Assembly: GCF_051380735.1 (NCBI RefSeq)
Contig: NZ_JBNYXQ010000011.1
Coordinates: 62,001 to 126,000 of the forward strand
Origin: Janthinobacterium sp051380735
GTDB lineage: Bacteria; Pseudomonadota; Gammaproteobacteria; Burkholderiales; Burkholderiaceae_D
Reading direction: 5' to 3'
Length of the DNA stretch: 64,000 nt
The position numbers were made by a program, and so were the translations under genes. Under the pieces are notes generated by a model, which worked only from the letters and a program-made list of their open reading frames with translations, ran no database searches and was not told where the DNA came from. Positions 37,109 to 47,575 of this stretch are shown one piece after another (position 1 is the stretch's first letter; every line of letters starts with the position of its first letter).

Positions 37109-37367
37109 TTTTGCATCAATTCAAAATTTAAAACAACTTTATCGGACGGACGAGACTATTTGCGATTCACAACAGCAATTTCTAACTGTTGCCACATAGC
37201 AAAAAATCTGGCTGAAAGTTTTCCTGAATTATTTTTAAAGTACAATTATTTTAATAAAATCGGTAGTAGTCGCGCTATTCTTCTTACACTTTTCTACAGT
37301 TTTGATGAATGGCAGAAACTTCTTTCAACATTAGATGGCTTGGTATTTTAGCACTGATTATTTTTGC
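37109..37367. other. intergenic region upstream of manC
   Basis: About 260 AT-rich bases between the manC start and the dgkA stop, both on the minus strand. It is the likely promoter region of manC, but I could not pick a convincing -35/-10 pair. No gene is supported. Confidence 0.4.
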
Positions 37368-37724
37368 TTAGATCGAAGTTTGTGCAATCAAAAAAGCAAC
37401 GAACACGGCCGAGGCTGTAATGCTCAATACCAGTACCGCACCGGCCGCACAATCCTTGGCAATTTTGATGCTGGGATGAAGCGCAGGATGCAGATGGTCA
37501 ACCAGATGTTCCAGTGCAGTATTGAACAATTCAGCTGCCAGAACCATGCCACAGTTCATCAGCAGCAGCGCCCACCAGATAAAGGCCGGTCTGCTGTAGA
37601 CGAGCACTGCTAACACAATCAGTGCCGCAAGGCACTGCAGGCGGAAACTCGATTCCAGGGAGAGGGCTGCACGAATGCCATGGAGGGCAAAAACCATACG
37701 TTTGTAAAATGACTGATTCTTCAT
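37368..37724 (-). CDS. dgkA: diacylglycerol kinase, prokaryotic type
   Basis: 118-residue integral membrane kinase with three helices. It shows the DgkA signature near 64-90: AAELFNTALEHLVDH, with the catalytic Glu, then KIAKDCAAGAVLV. It phosphorylates diacylglycerol, or in some bacteria undecaprenol. In a locus with a predicted phospho-alcohol transferase (28438-29988), recycling of diacylglycerol left by phospholipid donors is plausible, but the gene is also a common housekeeping neighbour. Confidence 0.93.
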   Translation of the reverse strand: MKNQSFYKRMVFALHGIRAALSLESSFRLQCLAALIVLAVLVYSRPAFIWWALLLMNCGMVLAAELFNTALEHLVDHLHPALHPSIKIAKDCAAGAVLVLSITASAVFVAFLIAQTSI

Positions 37725-37882
37725 CAGGAAGAATGCGCTTGGGCTAGGTGTGTGGCGTACATAACTACGAATTATTATTGCAAAGAGATCAGTGCCTGCA
37801 CTGTACAGCGCTGTTACAGTTGCGTATCAAAACGCATGCGGTACGGATTATTCGTACCGATACTGCCAGCAGAAAAATAAAA

Positions 37883-37912
37883 AGCCCGTTTCGTGATGAA
37901 AGGGGCTCTTTT
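37883..37912 (-). terminator. intrinsic terminator of the small secreted protein gene
   Basis: Arms 37883-37892 (AGCCCGTTTC) and 37898-37907 (GAAAGGGGCT) pair at nine of ten positions around a 5-base loop. On the minus strand the stem is followed by a T-rich run (complement of 37873-37882). It lies about 110 bases past the stop of the 38022-38285 gene. The plus-strand side also has TTTT, so it may work in both directions. Confidence 0.7.
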
Positions 37913-38021
37913 AAGAGTAAGTCATCGTGAAATGTCAGACTCTCGCTACATCGGACCCATCGCCATCAGCTTGAGATAACCTCTGGCGGGGCCTTCCTGT
38001 CGCTGCCTGAGCAGCTAGGGA

Positions 38022-38285
38022 TTAATGATGGGTGGTGGTGCCGTGGTGGGTGGTGGTCGAATCCGAGCTTGCTGCGCCAGCGACAACAGCAACAGCTGCG
38101 CCGATAGCGATCAGGGCGCTGGTGCTCAGGCCAGCAACGGTGCCGCCGGCTGCTGCGCCGGTAGCGCCAGCTGCAGGAGCTGCTGCTGCTGGAACTGGAG
38201 CGCCGCCAACTGGCTCAGTGGTTTGAGCCATTGCTTGTGCCGAAGCGAAAGCCAGGATTGCCGAAGCGATCAGAAATTTTTTCAT
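38022..38285 (-). CDS. small secreted Ala/Thr-rich protein, YjbE/GfcA-like
   Basis: 87 residues: signal peptide 1-20 (ending QAMA before QTT), an Ala/Pro/Gly-rich stretch, a hydrophobic segment at about 50-70 and a Thr/His tail (TTTHHGTTTHH). This matches the build of YjbE and GfcA, small secreted proteins of the yjbEFGH and gfc exopolysaccharide operons, and a YjbH-domain protein is present in this window. Similarity is in composition and layout rather than a firm alignment. AAGGA precedes the ATG; a promoter and a terminator frame it as a single-gene unit. Confidence 0.7.
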   Translation of the reverse strand: MKKFLIASAILAFASAQAMAQTTEPVGGAPVPAAAAPAAGATGAAAGGTVAGLSTSALIAIGAAVAVVAGAASSDSTTTHHGTTTHH

Positions 38286-38326
38286 GGAAATATCCTTTTT
38301 TAGTTAACAGGGGGAAAACACTATAA

Positions 38327-38356
38327 ATTATGAAACTAAGTACCCGATTGTATCAA
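38327..38356 (-). promoter_or_regulatory. sigma-70-type promoter for the small secreted protein
   Basis: On the minus strand: -35 TTGATA (complement of 38351-38356), an 18-base spacer and -10 CATAAT (complement of 38327-38332). Transcription would begin near 38320 and leave a leader of about 35 bases before the ATG at 38285. Confidence 0.55.
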
Positions 38357-38512
38357 CATTCGGCGTGTTAGTCTGCATGCACGCTTGATGATGGCAAGTT
38401 CAGAGGCAATCCTTCCCAATACTAAAGCATTTTCCGCCGTTTTCTGTAGCTTGTTGTAGCAAGTTAACAAAATATGCTGCGGCTGTCTTCGTTACGTACT
38501 CGCCAGAGCGGT

Positions 38513-38542
38513 TTGCCAAGAGTCTGCCATCGCGCGTAAAAT
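38513..38542 (+). promoter_or_regulatory. promoter of tRNA-Gly
   Basis: -35 TTGCCA at 38513-38518, 18-base spacer, -10 TAAAAT at 38537-38542. This puts the start site about three bases before the mature tRNA at 38552, and the GC-rich bases after the -10 fit a stringently controlled stable-RNA promoter. Confidence 0.6.
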
Positions 38543-38551
38543 GCACTCTTC

Positions 38552-38625
38552 GCGGGTGTAGCTCAATGGTAGAGCAGAAGCTTCCCAAGCTTACGACGAG
38601 GGTTCGATTCCCTTCACCCGCTCCA
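38552..38625 (+). tRNA. tRNA-Gly (anticodon CCC)
   Basis: Full cloverleaf of 74 bases with encoded CCA. The acceptor stem GCGGGTG pairs with CACCCGC, the D-arm has GCTCAATGGTAGAGC, the anticodon loop TTCCCAA carries CCC at 38584-38586, and the T-arm GAGGGTTCGATTCCCTTC is complete. Reads GGG glycine codons. Its 3' 47 bases recur at 40354-40400, showing that it has served as an integration site. The gene itself is intact. Confidence 0.96.
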
Positions 38626-38726
38626 ATAAAAAATAGTTCCAACCTTCTTCCGCCGCTCCACAGAGCAAAAATTGCGCCACAAAAAGATGCTAAGACGAGT
38701 TACTCAGTGCCTCGATTTGTTGCTCT

Positions 38727-38860
38727 TTAGGTAGTAAACTCCATTACTTCAATTGCTCTATTGGCAATTTTTAGAGGTGCAGCGTTGTTTTCGTCGGGCG
38801 GCACATGAAAAACCTGCACTGCAAGCCCGGTGGCCAGTGGGAGCGGAGGTGGCTTGACTT
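38727..38860 (-). pseudogene. possible 3' gene fragment inside the islet
   Basis: A minus-strand frame of about 44 codons ends at the TAA complementary to 38727-38729. It has a protein-like composition (LATGLAVQVFHVPPDENN, then AIEVMEFTT at the end), but a stop lies just upstream and there is no start with a ribosome site. It may be the tail of a gene lost from the islet. I do not recognise the family. Confidence 0.25.
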
Positions 38861-38982
38861 GTTATTTTGCGTTATTACACATGTGATAATCAGTTAGCGT
38901 TCGTAAGCATATGATTTTTAAGTATATTATCTTGAAAATTCCACTTAGTCCTCGACGCCATTCAAGAAGAGCAGGCATTGCT

Positions 38983-40140
38983 ATGCCAGACTTCCACCAC
39001 TTTGACCTGAAGCTTTTAAATCCCTCGTTCGATTCGCCACTTGTCGATGTTCTAACGGAACTGGAACACTTGCGGCGTTTGCAACTTGGCGGCACAACCC
39101 CTGCGTCAACCTTCTTCCAGCTCAAGCATATTTTCCACATGCTGGAAAGTCTCGGGTCTGCGCGAATCGAGGGCAACCATACGACGCTTGCGGATTACGT
39201 CGAGACTTCGGTGGAAGGCGGCACAAACGATAGCGACCAAGTGCGCGAGATATCCAACATCGAAAAGGCGATGCAGTATATCGAGGACGTGGTGACGCCG
39301 AATTCTGCTGTCTCGGAACATTTCATCAGGGAACTGCACTCGCTGGCGGTGCTTGAGCTGGAGAGGGAGGGCAATCGCACGCCTGGAGCCTATCGAACGG
39401 AAGCGGTCCGCATTGCCAAGTCAGACCATTTGCCGCCAGACCCTGTTCTTGTACCGGGTTATATGGAAGAGCTGATGGGGTTCATCAACCGTGATGATGC
39501 TCCCAAATATGCCTTGATCAAGGTTGCGTTGGCACATCATCGCTTTGGCTGGATACACCCTTTTAGCAATGGCAATGGGCGCGTCGTGCGTTTGATGACC
39601 TATGCCCTCTTGATCAAGTACGGCTTCAATGTCAAGACAGGTGGACGGGTGTTGAACCCGACCGCTGTTTTCTGCAACGACCGCGAGCGTTACTATGCGA
39701 TGCTTTCTTGCGCCGACAAGGGCACGGATGAAAGCCTGGACCGCTGGTGCACCTATGTTTTGCAAGGCATCCTGGATGAGCTGCAAAAAGTAGACCGGCT
39801 AACCGACTACACGTTCTTGAAGGAGAAAATTCTGATCCCTGCGCTTGCCTATTCGGTCCAGCGGCAATTGATAACGCATGAGGAACAGGCGATTTTGCTT
39901 GAGGTGGTAAAGCTCGGCACTGCAAAATCTGGCGATCTTGCCAGAGTGATGCCGGGGCTAAAACCCGCTCAGCGCACGTACCAGATCAAGCGTCTGGTGG
40001 AAGGAAAGATGTTGCAGCCCATCAAGCCTGGTGCACGCCAGTATACGATGTGCTTTACGAATAACTTCCTGCTACGTGGGGCCATCAACGCGCTGTCGAA
40101 CGAGGGTTTCATCTCCGCATCCTTGAATGGCCCTGCGTAA
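38983..40140 (+). CDS. Fic-domain AMPylating protein with built-in inhibitory helix
   Basis: 385 residues from ATG 38983; an in-frame ATG at 38911 would add 24 basic residues. The Fic motif HPFSNGNGR starts at H192, giving all residues needed to transfer AMP from ATP to a hydroxyl side chain. The inhibitory motif (S/T)-x3-E-(G/N) is present upstream as S59-A-R-I-E63-G64, so this is a class II Fic that keeps itself inactive until relieved. The C-terminal 100 residues resemble a winged-helix domain, common in this subgroup. It sits alone in a tRNA islet without an obvious antitoxin, in line with self-inhibition. Confidence 0.9.
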   Translation: MPDFHHFDLKLLNPSFDSPLVDVLTELEHLRRLQLGGTTPASTFFQLKHIFHMLESLGSARIEGNHTTLADYVETSVEGGTNDSDQVREISNIEKAMQYIEDVVTPNSAVSEHFIRELHSLAVLELEREGNRTPGAYRTEAVRIAKSDHLPPDPVLVPGYMEELMGFINRDDAPKYALIKVALAHHRFGWIHPFSNGNGRVVRLMTYALLIKYGFNVKTGGRVLNPTAVFCNDRERYYAMLSCADKGTDESLDRWCTYVLQGILDELQKVDRLTDYTFLKEKILIPALAYSVQRQLITHEEQAILLEVVKLGTAKSGDLARVMPGLKPAQRTYQIKRLVEGKMLQPIKPGARQYTMCFTNNFLLRGAINALSNEGFISASLNGPA

Positions 40141-40353
40141 GCAGGCATGCAACACGGCTTATCACGTCGGCATGACGATCTTGCCGCGTCGTAGTGAATG
40201 TTGTTGCGTGGTTTTCATGCTATCGTGCCCTGAAAGATCGCTCCACAATCGCTAAATCGACCGCATGGATGGCTGTTTGTATGGCTGCTATAATGTTGTC
40301 TTTGCGGAGCAGAAACGGGCCGCAAGCCCTCATGGTTGTTGAGTTCCTTGTCG

Positions 40354-40400
40354 AGCTTCCCAAGCTTGCGACGAGGGTTCGATTCCCTTCACCCGCTCCA
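40354..40400 (+). repeat. 3' tRNA-Gly fragment, distal attachment site
   Basis: 47 bases matching the 3' end of tRNA-Gly 38552-38625, from the anticodon stem to CCA, with one mismatch. The 5' half of a tRNA is absent, so this is not a working gene. It marks the far border of the islet. Confidence 0.85.
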
Positions 40401-40452
40401 TTTTTCGCCGCCATGCGGGTTCGCGTGGCGCAGCCACTTTTCTTTCATTCCC

Positions 40453-41172
40453 ATGTCTTCTGATACCCCAGCAAACGGCCCTGCGCGGCCAATGATGTAC
40501 GATCCGACCGAACACCGCATCCGCAGTTTCGTTACTCGCGCAGGCCGCCTTTCGGTGGCGCAGGCGCGCGCGCTCGACACGCTGGGGCCGCAGTTTTTGC
40601 TGCCGTTCGGCAAACAGACGCTGGACTTCACACAGGTATTCGGCCGCCAGGCGCCGGTGATCCTGGAAATTGGCTTCGGCATGGGCGCTACCACCGCGCA
40701 TATCGCCAAGGCGATGCCGGACAAAGACTTTATCGGCGTTGAAGTGCATACGCCGGGCGTGGGCAGCTTGCTCAAGCTGATCGGTGAAGAGTCGCTGACC
40801 AATTTGCGCCTGCTGCAGCATGATGCCGTGGAAGTGCTGACGCATATGATTCCCGCCAATTCGCTGGCCGGTATTCACGTATTCTTCCCCGATCCATGGC
40901 ACAAGGCGCGCCACAACAAGCGCCGCCTGATCCAGTCGCCATTCGTGCGGCAACTGACCGAGCGCCTGGCGCCGGGCGGCTATCTGCATTGCGCCACCGA
41001 CTGGGAAGACTACGCGGTCCAGATGCTGGAAGTGCTCAGCGCCGAGCCGCAACTGCAAAACAGTGCCGAGGGCTATGCGCCGCAGCCGGCCTATCGTCCG
41101 CTGACCAAGTTTGAAAACCGCGGTTTGAAGCTTGGCCATGGCGTGTGGGACCTGGTCTTCATCAAGAAATAA
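40453..41172 (+). CDS. trmB: tRNA (guanine-N7-)-methyltransferase
   Basis: Methylates N7 of G46 in tRNA. 239 residues from ATG 40453. SAM site EIGFGMGATTAHIA near 74-87, FIGVEVHTPGVG, and the family signature FFPDPWHKARHNKRR near 142-156. The longer open frame back to 40336 reads through the tRNA fragment and is not used. A tRNA-modifying enzyme just downstream of a tRNA gene, before the islet inserted, may reflect an old shared transcript. Confidence 0.95.
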   Translation: MSSDTPANGPARPMMYDPTEHRIRSFVTRAGRLSVAQARALDTLGPQFLLPFGKQTLDFTQVFGRQAPVILEIGFGMGATTAHIAKAMPDKDFIGVEVHTPGVGSLLKLIGEESLTNLRLLQHDAVEVLTHMIPANSLAGIHVFFPDPWHKARHNKRRLIQSPFVRQLTERLAPGGYLHCATDWEDYAVQMLEVLSAEPQLQNSAEGYAPQPAYRPLTKFENRGLKLGHGVWDLVFIKK

Positions 41173-41250
41173 AACTGCACACGGCAACAGGCTTGCTGGT
41201 CAAGTCTGCCCAATTGCGCTAAGCTTGATTTTTTAGCATTGAATGAGATT

Positions 41251-42270
41251 ATGGCCAAGAAGATTCTCGTGACCGGCGCATCCGGTTTTATCGGTTCGCA
41301 TACCTGTGTCGAATTGCTGGTGGCAGGTTTTGATGTGGTTGCCGTGGACAATCTGTGCAACAGCGCGCGCGAAGCGATACGCCGTGTCGAACAGATTGCC
41401 GGCAAGAGCGTGCCGTTTTATGAAGCCGACGTGCGTGACCGCGCCGCCATGGCCGCTGTGCTGCAAGAACACGCCATCGATGCGGTGATCCATTTCGCCG
41501 GCTTGAAAGCCGTGGGCGAATCGGTGGCCAAGCCATTGATGTACATGGATAACAATGTCAGCGGCACGGTAGCGCTGCTCGAAGTGCTCGCTGCCGCCAA
41601 TGTGAAACGCTTCGTGTTCAGCTCGTCGGCTACCGTGTATGGCGATCCGGAAGCCTTGCCGATTTTGGAAACGTCGCGCCTGTCCGTGACCAATCCGTAT
41701 GGCCGCTCGAAGCTGATGGTCGAAGAAATCCTGGCTGACCTGGTGCATGCCGATGCACAGTGGCAAGTCGGTGTGTTGCGCTACTTCAATCCGGTGGGCG
41801 CGCATGCCAGCGGACTAATCGGTGAAGATCCGGCTGGCATTCCGAACAACCTGATGCCGTTCATTGCGCAAGTGGCCGTTGGCCGCCGCGACAAGCTGTC
41901 GGTATTTGGCGACGACTACCCGACGCCGGATGGCACCGGCGTGCGCGACTACATCCATGTGGTCGACCTGGCGTCGGGCCATGTGGCGGCCCTGAACCGT
42001 TTGTTTTCGCTTGAAGGCGGCTTTACCGTCAACCTGGGCACGGGTCATGGCTACAGCGTGCTCGACACCGTGCGCGCGTTTGAGGCGGCCAGCGGCCGCC
42101 CGGTTCCTTACCAGATCGTGCCGCGCCGCCCTGGCGATATCGCCAGCTGCTACGCGTCGGCCGACCAGGCGCGCGAACTGCTGGGCTGGACGGCGCAGAA
42201 AAACATTGACGATATGTGCGCGGATCACTGGCGCTGGCAGCATCAGAATCCGCAAGGCTATGCTGCCTGA
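41251..42270 (+). CDS. galE: UDP-glucose 4-epimerase
   Basis: 339 residues. TGASGFIGSHTCVELL at 8-23 binds NAD, the catalytic pair lies in YGRSKLMVEE (Tyr and Lys near 150-154), and FNPVGAHASGLIGEDP and PGDIASCYA are GalE hallmarks. It interconverts UDP-glucose and UDP-galactose, supplying galactose for surface polysaccharide. ATG 41251 is chosen over the TTG four codons earlier. Its stop abuts that of rfbD on the other strand with no gap. Confidence 0.95.
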   Translation: MAKKILVTGASGFIGSHTCVELLVAGFDVVAVDNLCNSAREAIRRVEQIAGKSVPFYEADVRDRAAMAAVLQEHAIDAVIHFAGLKAVGESVAKPLMYMDNNVSGTVALLEVLAAANVKRFVFSSSATVYGDPEALPILETSRLSVTNPYGRSKLMVEEILADLVHADAQWQVGVLRYFNPVGAHASGLIGEDPAGIPNNLMPFIAQVAVGRRDKLSVFGDDYPTPDGTGVRDYIHVVDLASGHVAALNRLFSLEGGFTVNLGTGHGYSVLDTVRAFEAASGRPVPYQIVPRRPGDIASCYASADQARELLGWTAQKNIDDMCADHWRWQHQNPQGYAA

Positions 42271-43143
42271 TCAGTCCTGACACAGCAACAATGCATCGCG
42301 CCAGTTCGGCAAGCCGCAGAAGGTATCGATCAGCTTCTGTGACGATAGCGCCGAATTGGCAGGGCGTTGTGCCGGTACGGGATAGGCCGAAGCCGGTATC
42401 GGTGTCAGTTTCGGCTTCTTCGCCACTGATGCATGGGCCATGATCGCTTCGGCAAAACCGAACCAGGTGGTTTTTCCTTGCGCCGTCAGATGGTATAGCC
42501 CTGAATGCTGGTCCCACCACGCCTGCTGATCGGCGGCGGCCAGGCTTTGCGCGATGATGTGCGCCGTAGTGTCGGCAATCGTGCGGCTCCAGGTCGGTGC
42601 ACCGAACTGATCTGACACAATATTGAGCGCGTCGCGCTCCTGGGCCAGGCGGCGCATGGTCAGCAGGAAATTTTTACCGTGCGTGCTGTAGACCCAGCTG
42701 GTACGCAGTATCAGGTGTTTTACACCGGAGGCAAGAATTGCCTGCTCGCCCGCCAGCTTGCTGCTGCCGTACACATTGATCGGACAGGTGGGATCGGTTT
42801 CCAGGTAAGCACCGTCCTTCGTGCCATCGAACACGTAGTCGGTGCTGTAGTGAATCAGCGTGGCACCCAGCTTTTTGGCTTCTTCGGCCATCACGCCAGG
42901 CGCTTCGCCGTTGATCCGTTGCGCCAGTTCCGGCTCGCGCTCCGCCTGATCGACGGCCGTGTAAGCGGCAGGATTGACGATCAGCGTAGGCTTGACGCTG
43001 CGAATGACCTCGCGCACCTGCTGCAAATTGCTCAAATCCATCTGGCTACGATCGACCGCAACGATTTCGCCCAGTCCTTGCAAGCTGCGTTCAAGTTCGT
43101 AGCCGACCTGGCCAGTTTTTCCTGTGATTAAGATACGGCTCAT
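42271..43143 (-). CDS. rfbD: dTDP-4-dehydrorhamnose reductase
   Basis: Last step of dTDP-L-rhamnose synthesis, 290 residues. GKTGQVGYELERSL at 8-21 (NADPH loop), HYSTDYVFDG near 98, YGSSKLAGEQAI with the catalytic Tyr and Lys near 129, and RTSWVYS near 149. It is set apart from rfbBAC by about 8 kb, including the tRNA islet, but completes the pathway. It converges with galE, with no room for a terminator between them. Confidence 0.95.
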   Translation of the reverse strand: MSRILITGKTGQVGYELERSLQGLGEIVAVDRSQMDLSNLQQVREVIRSVKPTLIVNPAAYTAVDQAEREPELAQRINGEAPGVMAEEAKKLGATLIHYSTDYVFDGTKDGAYLETDPTCPINVYGSSKLAGEQAILASGVKHLILRTSWVYSTHGKNFLLTMRRLAQERDALNIVSDQFGAPTWSRTIADTTAHIIAQSLAAADQQAWWDQHSGLYHLTAQGKTTWFGFAEAIMAHASVAKKPKLTPIPASAYPVPAQRPANSALSSQKLIDTFCGLPNWRDALLLCQD

Positions 43144-43257
43144 GAATATTCCTGTAGATATTAGTGCCAGTAGTATGCCTGAGGTGGCACGGTAAAGTAA
43201 CAGGACGCGGCGGTTTTTGCATGTCTTGCCTTGCTATCTGGCGGTCATTCCATCATG

Positions 43258-43297
43258 AAAAATCCCGCTGCACAGTAATGCGCAGCGGGATTTTTTT
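43258..43297 (-). terminator. intrinsic terminator after the glutamate dehydrogenase gene
   Basis: An 11-bp stem (AATCCCGCTGC at 43261-43271 with GCAGCGGGATT at 43282-43292) encloses a 10-base loop. It has A-runs on one side and T-runs on the other, so it can stop transcription in both directions. It lies about 30 bases past the stop of the minus-strand dehydrogenase gene at 43322. Confidence 0.88.
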
Positions 43298-43321
43298 CAG
43301 GCATGAAACAACGGCCAGCGA

Positions 43322-44608
43322 TTATGGATACAAACCACGTACCTCGCGCGCCTGCAACACGCGCGTGCAGGCCAGGATAAAGGTCGCGGTGCGCATCGAC
43401 ACTTTTTTCTCTTGCGACACTTGCCAGACCGCGTCGAACGCTTCGCGCATGATGCGCGTCAGGCGGCTGTTGATTTCTTCTTCGGTCCAGAAGAAGCTCG
43501 AGAAGTTCTGCGACCATTCGAAGTAGCTGACGGTCACGCCGCCGGCGTTGGCCAGTACGTCCGGCACGATCAGCACGCCCTTGTCGTTCAGGATGTCGTC
43601 GGCGGCCGGCATGGTCGGGCCGTTGGCGCCTTCCAGGATGATTTTTGCGCGGATGACGTGGGCGCGCTCGGCGGTGATCTGCTGTTCCAGCGCGGCCGGG
43701 ATCAGGATGTCGCAATCGAGGCCCCAGAAATCGTCGCGCGGCAAGAACGCTTCGGCGCCCGCATAGCCTTCGACGCTGCCGGTTTCGGCCACGTGCGCCA
43801 GCAGTTGTGGAATATCGAGGCCACCGCTGTGCACCACGGTGGTCTTGTGGTCCTGTACCGCGACAATTTTCGAACCGGCTTCGGCAAACATGCGCGCGGC
43901 CACGCCACCGACGTTACCGAAACCTTGCACGATGATCTTCGCGCCGTCGATCGGCACGCCGATGCGGGCGGCGGCGTCGCAGCCGATGACATAGACGCCG
44001 CGGCCGGTCGCATCGCGGCGGCCCAGGCTGCCACCGAGCGAGATCGGCTTGCCGGTCACCACGCCGGTCGACATATTGCCGTTCAGCATGGAGTAGCTAT
44101 CCATCATCCACGCCATTACCTGTTCATTGGTATTGACGTCCGGCGCCGGGATATCCTTGTTCGGGCCGATGATCATGCTGATTTCGCTGGTGTAGCGGCG
44201 CGTCAGGCGTTGCAGTTCGTTGCGCGAAAGCGTCTTCGGGTCGACACGGATGCCGCCCTTGGCACCGCCGTAGGGCACGTTGACGGCCGCATTCTTGACC
44301 GTCATCCAGGCCGACAGCGCCATCACTTCCGATAAAGTTACGTCCTGGTGGAAGCGCACGCCGCCCTTGCCGGGGCCGCGCGACATATTGTGCTGCACGC
44401 GATAGCCTTCGTAGTGGGCGATGCTGCCGTCATCGCGCTCGATCGGCACGTCGACCGTCAGGATGCGCTTCGGGCGCTTCAGCGTTTCCACCCAGCGCGA
44501 CAGGCTGCCCAGGTACGGAGTAACGCGATCGATCTGCTCGAGGTAGACGCCCCATGGGCCGAGGTCTTCAGGGTTGAGGTAGGAAGGCAGTGCGTGCTTG
44601 CTGGTCAT
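43322..44608 (-). CDS. gdhA: Glu/Leu/Phe/Val family dehydrogenase (glutamate dehydrogenase)
   Basis: Oxidative deamination of glutamate to 2-oxoglutarate (or the reverse), 428 residues. GPGKGGVRFHQDV and NVPYGGAKGGIRVDP near 75-115 bear the substrate and catalytic lysines; the NAD-binding loop GFGNVGGVAARMF is near 223-235. Start at 44608 behind AGGAG at ten bases; an ATG seven codons upstream has no such site. A LysR-type gene lies 150 bases upstream on the same strand. Confidence 0.94.
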   Translation of the reverse strand: MTSKHALPSYLNPEDLGPWGVYLEQIDRVTPYLGSLSRWVETLKRPKRILTVDVPIERDDGSIAHYEGYRVQHNMSRGPGKGGVRFHQDVTLSEVMALSAWMTVKNAAVNVPYGGAKGGIRVDPKTLSRNELQRLTRRYTSEISMIIGPNKDIPAPDVNTNEQVMAWMMDSYSMLNGNMSTGVVTGKPISLGGSLGRRDATGRGVYVIGCDAAARIGVPIDGAKIIVQGFGNVGGVAARMFAEAGSKIVAVQDHKTTVVHSGGLDIPQLLAHVAETGSVEGYAGAEAFLPRDDFWGLDCDILIPAALEQQITAERAHVIRAKIILEGANGPTMPAADDILNDKGVLIVPDVLANAGGVTVSYFEWSQNFSSFFWTEEEINSRLTRIMREAFDAVWQVSQEKKVSMRTATFILACTRVLQAREVRGLYP

Positions 44609-44758
44609 GCTTGATAAGCTCCTGGACAATACGAATACGTGAGAGGCGTAACCGGAAAGCAGCTACGCGCAGCGGAACCGCATCGTAGGCGATAGGCTTT
44701 AGCCCCGGCCAATGCTTTGTATGCATCCGCTTATGCATTTATTGCATAGTTTGTCGCG

Positions 44759-45730
44759 TCAGGACTCAGGGATGGAACGCTTGCGCCGGCGGCTGCTGCG
44801 CGAGGTATTTTCCTGTTGCTGCACCAGGTACTGCCACAGGCTTTCGACCATCGGTTTGCCTGGCCGTTGCTCGTTCGGGCGTTCGCGGTACAGCCGTATT
44901 TCCAGCTCGATTTCCCAGCCGGGGGCGCCGCCGTCTGCGCGCGCCAGGTGCTTGTACTTGACGTCGCGCAGTACTGCCGATTCCGGCAAAAAGGCAATGC
45001 CGCGCCCTTCCAGCGCCATCATTTTCAGGCCTTCGGCCATATCGGTTTCGTAGCAGGTGTCGAGGAACAGGGGCGTTTTCGCGTCGGCCATCAGCAGTTC
45101 GACCATGCGCCCCAGGTAGGCGTTGCTGGTGTAGGAAAGAAAGGGCACCGGGTGGGCGGCGCTGCCCGGCAGCACGAAATCGGGCACTTTGTCGGTGCCG
45201 CAGCGGGCGTAGGCGCGCACGGTTTCGCGGCCCATCACCAGCATGTCGTAGCGGCCAGGGTCGAGCTGCACCGGCTGGCGCGGATGGTGGTAGCACAGCA
45301 GCAAATCGCAGCCGCCGTCGACCAGTTGCAGCACCGCGTCGTGCACGTTGAGCGCCATCAGGCGGCTGTTGATCGGTGCAAAACCTTGTTCCAGCGCCGT
45401 CAGCCATTTCGGCATAAAGGTCAGCGACAGCGTGTGCGGCACGGCGAAGTCGACGCTGGTCTGGGTGGCGGCGCGCTTGCCGCGCAACAGCGCCCGCACG
45501 CCATTGATCTGGCCCAGCATTTCCAGCGCCTGTTCGTAGAACACGGCGCCGGCCGGCGTCAGCCGCGTGGGGTAGGAAGTGCGGTCGACCAGGTCGATGC
45601 CGAGCCAGTTTTCCAGCGACTGGATGCGCCGCGAAAAGGCTGGCTGGGTGACGTGGCGCAGGGCTGCGGAGCGGCTGAAATTATGCGTTTCAGCGAGCGA
45701 GATAAAGTCTTCCAGCCATTTGGTTTCCAT
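44759..45730 (-). CDS. LysR-family regulator, HypT/YjiE-like
   Basis: 323 residues. N-terminal winged helix-turn-helix (ETKWLEDFISLAETHNFSRS, then QPAFSRRIQSLENWLG) and a C-terminal effector domain with LSYTSNAYLGRMVELL-like residues. The opening ETKWLxDF and the NxYxGR stretch recall HypT, the hypochlorite-responsive regulator of Escherichia coli. The basic C-terminal tail is extended. Targets are unknown; it overlaps no neighbour and lies 15 bases before the recQ stop. Confidence 0.85.
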   Translation of the reverse strand: METKWLEDFISLAETHNFSRSAALRHVTQPAFSRRIQSLENWLGIDLVDRTSYPTRLTPAGAVFYEQALEMLGQINGVRALLRGKRAATQTSVDFAVPHTLSLTFMPKWLTALEQGFAPINSRLMALNVHDAVLQLVDGGCDLLLCYHHPRQPVQLDPGRYDMLVMGRETVRAYARCGTDKVPDFVLPGSAAHPVPFLSYTSNAYLGRMVELLMADAKTPLFLDTCYETDMAEGLKMMALEGRGIAFLPESAVLRDVKYKHLARADGGAPGWEIELEIRLYRERPNEQRPGKPMVESLWQYLVQQQENTSRSSRRRKRSIPES

Positions 45731-45745
45731 CGCCGCGCCGCGCCG

Positions 45746-47569
<1,824 letters not shown>

Positions 47570-47575
47570 GGTGCC

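Larger units (their letters stand above)
38579..40400. mobile_element. small tRNA-Gly islet bounded by 47-bp direct repeats
   Basis: The 3' part of tRNA-Gly (38579-38625) and 40354-40400 are identical except for one base (A at 38593, G at 40368). The intact tRNA at one end and a 3' fragment at the other is the normal result of site-specific integration into a tRNA gene. The 1.7 kb between holds a Fic-protein gene and a possible gene fragment, but no integrase, so the element is a cargo remnant or was moved in trans. trmB follows directly outside the second repeat. Confidence 0.75.

Noticed and set aside
38400..38642. Minus-strand frame with GEGNRTLV sequence
   Set aside because: It is the antisense translation of tRNA-Gly, a well-known false protein.
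40220..40414. Minus-strand frame with GEGNRTLVASLGS, and the longer one at 40330-41187
   Set aside because: Both read antisense through the tRNA fragment and trmB; they have no ribosome site and no real protein features.
40336..40452. N-terminal extension of trmB
   Set aside because: It would translate the tRNA-Gly fragment; homology begins at ATG 40453.
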